Shown here: in pieces, positions 57,801 through 64,000 of the stretch
Layout of the letters: the number at the start of each line of letters is the position of its first letter
Position numbering within the stretch: the stretch's first letter is position 1
Assembly (NCBI GenBank): GCA_016165875.1
Contig: JABBOT010000009.1
Location: 10,208,017 to 10,272,016 of the forward strand
Source of the DNA: Acanthopleura granulata
Taxonomy: Eukaryota; Mollusca; Polyplacophora; Chitonida; Chitonidae
Direction of reading: 5' to 3'
DNA length: 64,000 nt
Position numbers and translations under genes: made by a program
Notes under the pieces: generated by a model
Told to the model about the DNA's origin: nothing
What the model saw: only the letters and a program-made list of their open reading frames with translations
The model's database searches: none

Positions 57801-60800
57801 TATGCCTGACCGGCTCCGGATCTTGACCAGCATTTCTCGGACCGCGTCGGTCAGTTCCTCCCCGTCAAACACAACATCCTGGTCTCCTAGCGGTGTGTAG
57901 TCAGACAGGTGGGGAGAGTGGAGAAATCTGCACATGTGCCATACATAACATCAACATACACTAGCGCTTGTAAGCATTCAATATAAAAAATTATTATTAT
58001 TTGGGGGAGGGGGGTATCTGCTTGCATTATATTTTGAACCTCAGAAGGCCAAAGTAGAAAGCAGAATGAAGTCACGCTATGATGTATCCCATATTTTTTA
58101 AAGATGGCTATTTAGTTTGTGGCATGTGTTTTTCTAGTCACTTTCTCGTTGTTTTACCACAGTGAGAAATTTCACAAAATTGAGTTTTCAACGAATTTTG
58201 CAGTTTTTATGAAATAAACTGAGATTTTGTTACATCTGTGACAAAAACATATTGAGTTTTCTGATATGTTCAAGCTGAGTTTCTAAAAAGCAATTGGCTG
58301 GAAAAACCCTGTTATGGGTTAAATAAAGTTTCAACTTTCAGTTACGGAATGTTCAATTATTTATATTTTAGTGAGATTTTTAGTGAACATTAAATCTCTT
58401 ACACCAGAAAAGTCTATGTTAAAGGTGAAGAAAAAACTCTTCATTGACACAGAGCTATAGTAGACTAACACTGAAGACACATCTGATCACACCCATTTTG
58501 GATAGGTGGGCAAAGCACCCTAATAAAAAAAGGATTTTAAGGATATTTTTGTTCTCTGCAATTTTTAGCATTTTCTCTTTGATTATCAGCTCCTGTTGGC
58601 CATCTTAGTTTTTACATGATCCTCACACCTTCTGCTCTCTGCTGTTATCTTGTGTAGGAGCTAAATCAACTCTATGCATTAACAGACTACCCCTACTTTT
58701 GTGCAAACCATTCTGTTACCAACTATAAGCCTCACCCCTTGTAAAAGGATCTATGGTAAATGGCCTAAAATTTTGTTCATAATTTAGTTGTTAATTTTGC
58801 AAGATTCAGAGCTTTCCATTACCCTTAGACAGTTGCTTTAAGTTCTGCTTGTAAGATAGGATCATATCCTATAGGAAAAATGGAAATTTCAGCACAAAAA
58901 CTAATATTTCATCCCCTTTATTTGCCTTTGAATACAGACTTTTTGGGACAAAATATTTAGGTTAATGACAAGCAAACACTCACTTAATGGCATTCCTGAC
59001 ATTGCTACTAAGCTTGTCCACGACTGTAGACGGGCGCAAGTTTTTGGGGGAGGATGGTGGGGAAGGTGATCTGTTGACTAGTGTCACAGAGTCGTCTCTA
59101 GATGGGGAATTCTGAGATCTGTAAACACAGAAACCAACTGTGTGAATGAATGTGTACAAAGCACAACAATCTTTCGTGAAACTTATCAATTCAGACTTTT
59201 TTTCACACAAGGCCTCAAATACTAAATCTGTTTTTAGCAAGGGTGTCCTAATTTAACATATGTTACCCTTGTACAAAGGGTAAACATATATATATATATA
59301 TATATATTTCTCATATGAATGTACCAAAGTAAAATACATACCATTCTGAAGACATTACCACTAAATCATCTTAAATGATAAAAGTACTCAACAGTGGGCA
59401 AAGAAATGGAACATACTTATAACAACTACATATTCCTGATGAGTTTGTGATATTTACAATGTACACTCTTGATACACACTTTTATGCGCATGAAATTCAC
59501 ATAAGTTTACTAAGACCCTGCTAATACAGAAAATCGCCCTTTTGCAATATTCATCTTCACAACCTCAATGTGCATGTCCAAACCAAAGCATCTGGAAATA
59601 TTACTGCATTCTCATATTTTCAATACAATAAATGCCAGAACAGTTTTCTTTCGACCTTCATATTTTTATTCGCTCCGATTGCCAAAAATTAGAAGTTTCA
59701 CATACAGGTCATGCAATCTTGTATCTTCTGTCACAATCTCTGGACTGGGTTGTCTCCCCTGTTTCCCAGACTCGATAAATCCTCCTTCTTCATTGTCTAG
59801 AAAATGTGAAAAAACAAACTAAATGCTGACTGCTAATCAATATGCATAATGATTGTCATAGTCATATAGAAATCACATAAATCTTTCTTTTCTGTGTACG
59901 TAAGTCTTAAATATTTGTCCAATCCTTGTTTCAGATATGGGACATATATCTGCCTCATTCACTGCAGACAACAATAGCCTGTGATTAGTAAGTGTGAACT
60001 GTCTTTCACAAATTATTCTAGACTTGCAGCTAATGCCTACAGATGAAAGGAAATGAAAAATAATATATTTTTTTTCTTTCTCATGGAATATGTCATGTGA
60101 AACAAACTGACACACATGTAATATGACATATTTATGGCAATTACACTATGTACAGAGGTGCTTAGTAGGATATAGTTTAACACATTAGGCTTCGATTAAT
60201 TAAAAAATAAAGGCTTCATTTACTGCGTACAGTCTGTGATAACTGCAGTAAAAAAGGAAGTGCCCGCATGTTTCTGGAAAATCATATTAAACAGTGAAAA
60301 GAACCAACTCAAAATCATTCCAAGAGATCACAAACAAATCACAGCATGTACATAATCTCTTGCAAAATCATTGAAAATAAGGAGGCGAATACAATATGGC
60401 ATGCTGTGCATATAGACCAACATTACACTAATTAATATCATTTCAGACTGGCTGATGTCGCACTCTCAGCTGTTGTTGTTGCATTTTCATTTGAAGTTTT
60501 CAGCTGATACGTAGCCAAGGAGATCCTTGCTCTATTCCCTATACTGATACGTAGCCAAGCAGAGCTAGTTCTGTTCATTACACTGATATGTAACCAAGCA
60601 AGCAGTGCTTGCTCTATTCTCTACACTGATACGTAGCAGAGCAGTGCTTACTCTATTTCCCTATACTGATACCTACATGTCATATCCCTCATAACTATAC
60701 TTGTTTGTAACTGACTGGTGCTTGTACAAACCAGGGTTCGGCCTGTCCCCTTATGGCATCAAATGCTATAAAGTGCAACCCAGACACCGAGCCGACCAGT

Positions 60801-63247
60801 CCTGTTTCCTTGCTCTAACCTCTCAGTGCTGAGCGCCAAGCGAGGTAGCAACAAGTAACATTTTCAAAGTCTTCCGTATGACTCGACCCAGGATTGATCC
60901 CAGATCTCCAGGAGGACAGTATAACCACCAGGCCACCAAGACCTTCAACCAAAACTCATGTTACACCCCAACCCACAAACCAAACGAGTGTATGCCCTCA
61001 CCTGACCCTGAGTCCACCAAATCCACACGTAAGGCCAGCTTCCCCTTTCTCAGAGCATTCATACAGCTGCTGACTCTGGTAGAGTATATCCTGCTGTTCT
61101 CGGTCTTGTCAATCACAGGTGTTGGCTCACAGGGGGCGGACTTATGAGAGGACAAGCCCCGCCTGAATGTCCGCGACTTTGTCGGCTTTTTGATGACAGG
61201 GGCACCGTCGTCACTGTCCGAGTCGGAGCCCGTGACTGTTTTATGCTGCAAGATACCCATGGGAGAATTGACATGTAATAATAGTGCACTTGGGCACAGG
61301 ACAGAATCTGAGTTTGTCAGTTGTGATATTTTGCCATTTTATAGCTAATAAGCGTTATATTTTTGCCTCATTCTACCACTGGAAACAGAAGACTCAAAAT
61401 ATCCATCTTCAATGAATTTATTTATACCTACCTGTACCCGTTGGGTTTCCTCATCACTTCATATAAAATTTCAAGAAGTATAAGAAAGGAAAAACAAATA
61501 CAAATTTTATTGCTCAGTTTGCTTTTTGTTATATTTTGGCTGATACTGTCATAATGTCACATTATTTGTCAAATCACGTTGTCATTTTGTCACAAGTGCT
61601 ATGATCCATAAGTGTAGACACAAGCAACTTAACATATAATTATGACCTTCCTTCAAGAGAAAAAGCAACAGGTTTTTACATTTATGGTACATTTACGTAT
61701 TTACTTATTTAATTGTTGTTTTACGCCGTATTCTTAAATATTACACTTATATGATGACTGTCTGCATTATTTATTTATTGATTTGATTGATGTTCATTGC
61801 TGTACTCAAGACCATTTTACTTATATGACAGCGGCTAGCATTACGGTGGGAGGAAACCAAACAGAGCCCGTTGCAAAGCCACAACCATCCACAGATTGTT
61901 GGCAGACCTTCCAAGATCTGCATTGTGGTGGAAAGAAACTGGGTTCAGGGAGACCCTCAACCATCTCTAGGTAAGGTTGCTAGTAGCAATTAGAATCAAT
62001 GTTTCAATTCGAAAATGAGTTAATGATCAAGGATTTGAATAGAACACTGCCATCTAAATTTCACTCCATGCTGTGAACATCTGGTGGATTAGGCAAAATC
62101 AGGAACCTTTTCTCTTCAATGAATTTAGATGAGAGATTAGAAAATCACAAATCTACACAAACTCATTACAACTTACCTTTTGAGCTGTAGGTTCTGATGG
62201 GTGGACATTCTCTGAATCTGCTGAGGAGTTCTTCACTGATGGTTTGGAGGCTTCTGGAAAACAGGAAACAAAAATCACTGACAACAAATGTTTCAAATCA
62301 TTTTATCATAGTGACATCATCACACTCTACCACTGTCATACTTGGGCAATAATCATCGGTTGCGACATACAAACATTTATTATTTATTTATTTGATTAGT
62401 GCTTTATGGGTCCTCAATAATATTTCACTTACACAACAGCGGCCAGCATTATGGTGGGAGGAAAGCGGGAAAGAGCCTGGGGAAATCCACGACTGCTTAC
62501 AGGTTGCTGGCGGACCTTCCCAAACATTTATTAAAGTTACAATCAAAGCACATCAAACTGTTTCCACGTGAGTAACGTTTCCTGATTTATTAGTTTGCAA
62601 CACTTACATGTATTTTTTACCATGGTATGTATGTATATCTCAATGTAACTTGCTTGACATTCAGATACATGTACACACTTCATAACATAAGGAAATGTAC
62701 ACAGAAATGCTGCAATCTGAGAACTCAAAAGTTTCTTTGTTAAAATCTTGTGATGTTAGCCATCAAATTCCGATAGTTATACTCCTTACAAACACATACA
62801 TGTACTTTACTTCTAAAGCTACTTAAAGAATACAAAAATATTTCACTAATTTCACCTTCAGACTTTTGTTTTCACCTGTCACCCTGTGAAAATCTATTGA
62901 CCCTGGACAGGTGGACATACCATTAATAATTCATGTATTTTGACCACTGCCCTCTCGCTTACCTTGATCTAGAATGACTTTCCCATTCATGTGAGTGTCA
63001 TCTGTTGATGTCACGGTCAACTGCGTCTCCTTCAACGCAGCCAAAGACGCCGTCTGAACGCTCTCATTACTACTCTCCGATGTCGTATCCAAGTTTATGA
63101 TAGGTGAATATTTGGTTGTTTCCTTGCGTGGATTACGCAGACGCTGTGGAAGAAGTGACCACCCTTTCTTGGTTCCCCGGGAGCGAGATGATTTCCCTTT
63201 GACAGGGGAATAGCCCTCATCTCCACTGTCAGAGCTGATCAATGTAG
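54832..63247 (-). CDS. NFATC2IP: NFATC2IP (NIP45; Rad60/Esc2 family) orthologue with tandem SUMO-like domains (5' partial)
   Basis: Nine coding exons on the minus strand: 63247-62963, 62253-62177, 61245-61002, 59796-59706, 59118-58984, 57927-57780, 56736-56592, 55865-55741 and 55020-54832. All are GT-AG with matching phases, giving 478 aa to TGA. The 5' edge (63247) is a weak acceptor, and upstream exons lie outside the window. The N-terminal part starts ISSDSGDEG and is basic and serine-rich, with SDSDSDD in the third exon. SUMO-like domain 1 covers VREMLVKIRSRSG to HVADIIDC; VADIIDC is the block I match to human NFATC2IP. SUMO-like domain 2 covers ITIFIQGKDSRSK, LQKYCKQSGI, VSLQFDGD, TPDDLDMEDGDCIDAI. 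A lysine/serine tail (KKSKSKKV) follows with no Gly-Gly, so it is not a conjugatable modifier. Family members bind the SUMO E2 UBC9 and act in genome stability; the mammalian protein also binds NFATc2. Confidence 0.93.
55420..55543 (-). mobile_element. SINE-B, internally deleted, inverted
   Basis: Tail-side TATATATGCTTGGGTTTTAC is joined directly to head-side AAAGTCTTTGGTATGACTTG, ATCCGGGATTTATTCC and GCCACTGAGGCGGTCC. The ~230-bp body is missing. Confidence 0.75.
56970..57226 (-). mobile_element. SINE-A, full length, inverted
   Basis: From TTATTTATTTGAGTGGGGCT and TACGCAGTACTCAATAATAT, through TTATTATGGCGGGAAGAAAC, to the head GGTGAGAGGCTCCTGGGTCA and GGCCATGGAGGCCC. Its head forms the first part of the tandem duplication described at 57155-57640. 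Confidence 0.88.
57155..57640. repeat. ~245-bp tandem duplication including a SINE head
   Basis: Copy 1 (about 57155-57400) and copy 2 (about 57405-57640) share, in order: GAGGCTCCTGGGTCATT, the SINE-A head ending ATGGAGGCCC, TAAGATGAA, AGATCTGAATATC, TGCCAAGGTCATC, and TTCTGTGC(C/T)AAAAGC with AACATGTGCA. The two are clearly diverged, so the duplication is not recent. It lies between NFATC2IP exons. Confidence 0.8.
59283..59308. repeat. AT microsatellite
   Basis: Short (AT)n run in an NFATC2IP-like intron. Confidence 0.9.
60505..60680. repeat. ~50-bp tandem repeat, four to five copies
   Basis: Unit ACTGATACGTAGCCAAGCAG, then TGCTTGCTCTATTCCCTAT. Intronic; copies vary by short indels. Confidence 0.85.
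60742..60948 (-). mobile_element. SINE-B, 5' part, inverted
   Basis: GAGCCGACCAGTCCTGTTTC, CTTGCTCTAACCTCTCAGTG, CTGAGCGCCAAGCGAGGTAG, GGATTGATCCCAGATC and ACCACCAGGCCACCAAG match the head and first body block of SINE-B. It ends 54 bases from the exon edge at 61002. Confidence 0.85.
61692..61767 (-). mobile_element. SINE-A tail, inverted (first of a pair)
   Basis: TACGTATTTACTTATTTAAT, TTTTACGCCGTATTCTTAAA and CACTTATATGATGACTG. It abuts the next copy. Confidence 0.75.
61768..61975 (-). mobile_element. SINE-A, inverted (second of a pair)
   Basis: TTTATTTATTGATTTGATTG, GCTGTACTCAAGACCATTTT, GCATTACGGTGGGAGGAAAC and CATCCACAGATTGTTGGCAG. The far part re-reads a body-like block (GGAAAGAAACTGGGTTCAGG, CAACCATCTC) where a head is expected, so the copy is rearranged. 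Confidence 0.8.
62383..62523 (-). mobile_element. SINE-A, 3' half, inverted
   Basis: TTTATTTATTTGATTAGTGC, TCAATAATATTTCACTTACA, CCAGCATTATGGTGGGAGGA and TTGCTGGCGGACCTTCCCA. Located in an NFATC2IP-like intron. Confidence 0.88.
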
Positions 63248-64000
63248 CTGTCCCCTATCACAATGCATCAAGTCTGAGTGAATGATTAGGGTTTAATGCC
63301 ACAATGGCAATGTTTCAGCCATATTGTGATGATACAAAGTCTGAGGTTTGAGTGTCGGATAGTGTCAGTTTTCTCTTTGCAGCAGAGTTTTACATGGAAA
63401 CGTTTTCATTCACCTCACTGGCCACTCTCCCTAGCAAGTGTATTTCGTGCACTGTATTTACTTTCCACCATCAAAATTTATGTACTGGTGCCATTTATGC
63501 ATAAACTAAGACATGATGTAGACCCTTAAAGGGTAGACATGAAAAGTCTTTTCTTACACAGAATCATAACTCATCCCTAGTATCAGCTTCCTCAAGTCCA
63601 AGAATGCTCTGATGTTTAGTTAGGCTCCACAAAATTTTGTTTACCTCAGGATGACCCCAAACCAAATCTCCATTTGAAAATCGGATGCAGTTACCTGCTG
63701 TCAAATATGTTAAGGCAGGCATTACAGCTGTGTGTTTTGAGCATTAACAAAGAATCTCAGGCCAATGTGGAAATAACCTTTCTGCCTTGTGCTTGACATA
63801 AAACAGGTGAAAAGGTAATAAATATGTGTGACTACAAATGTGGAGACATATATGGACGGTAATATTTGTCTTGAACATTGTGACAAACTGCTAACTGTAA
63901 CAGCAACATTTAATACATAAGAATTTTTACAAGTGCTCAGGCAGATGTTGGTTTGCAGTCATCCTTTGCCAAACAAAATTTTGCTCTGCTTAAAAGTAAG
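63248..64000 (-). other. Upstream intron of the NFATC2IP-like gene
   Basis: No exon with a start codon and donor in frame with the 63247 exon is seen. No SINE is recognised. Probably intron. Confidence 0.5.

Noticed and set aside
1..64000. Viral, bacterial or defence-type gene clusters
   Set aside because: No reading frame shows integrase, polymerase, capsid, toxin or nuclease motifs. All supported genes are ordinary animal families.

Overview
The window is animal nuclear DNA. Genes are split by GT-AG introns, protein-coding sequence is a small share of the 64 kb, and the spaces hold tRNA-derived SINEs, foldback elements and minisatellites. All four genes are animal orthologues or families. 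The SINE tails ending in CACCAATCAAATAAATAAAT, and the very common palindromic word TACATGTA, suggest a lophotrochozoan, most likely a mollusc. That placement is inference; no lineage marker settles it.

Layout. (1) 1-16050, plus strand: the 3' 60% of an RBM19/Mrd1 orthologue, a nucleolar pre-rRNA processing factor. Sixteen coding exons carry the last four of six RRM domains and the stop codon; the 5' part lies left of the window. Its introns hold several minisatellites, including a 51-bp array that repeats the splice acceptor and first codons of its own exon at 11048. (2) 17.9-39.4 kb, minus strand: a two-coding-exon KCTD7-like BTB protein of 279 aa with a 15.4-kb intron and probably a long 3' UTR. 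(3) 39.7-43.8 kb, possibly to 46.4 kb, plus strand: an IphP/Y_phosphatase3-type phosphatase-like protein. It starts 328 bp from the KCTD start, so the two probably share a divergent promoter. Its stop codon overlaps a strong splice donor, and an in-frame exon lies 2.5 kb downstream. (4) 46.4-54.8 kb: no gene I can support. It holds SINEs, a foldback MITE inside a SINE, a 40-bp minisatellite (49.74-51.07 kb) and a ten-copy 112-bp satellite (53.16-54.28 kb). (5) 54.8-63.25 kb, minus strand: an NFATC2IP (NIP45/Rad60/Esc2 family) orthologue. Nine coding exons encode 478 aa ending in two SUMO-like domains; the 5' end lies right of the window.

The genes do not form one pathway: ribosome biogenesis, cullin-3 adaptor, phosphatase, SUMO-linked genome stability. 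Only the KCTD/phosphatase pair shows likely co-regulation by position. I found no rRNA, functional tRNA, CRISPR or prokaryotic-type system. The most notable signals are the repeat array copied from an exon boundary, the overlapping stop codon and splice donor, and three tandem arrays whose unit lengths are not multiples of three and which are therefore open in all frames over long stretches.
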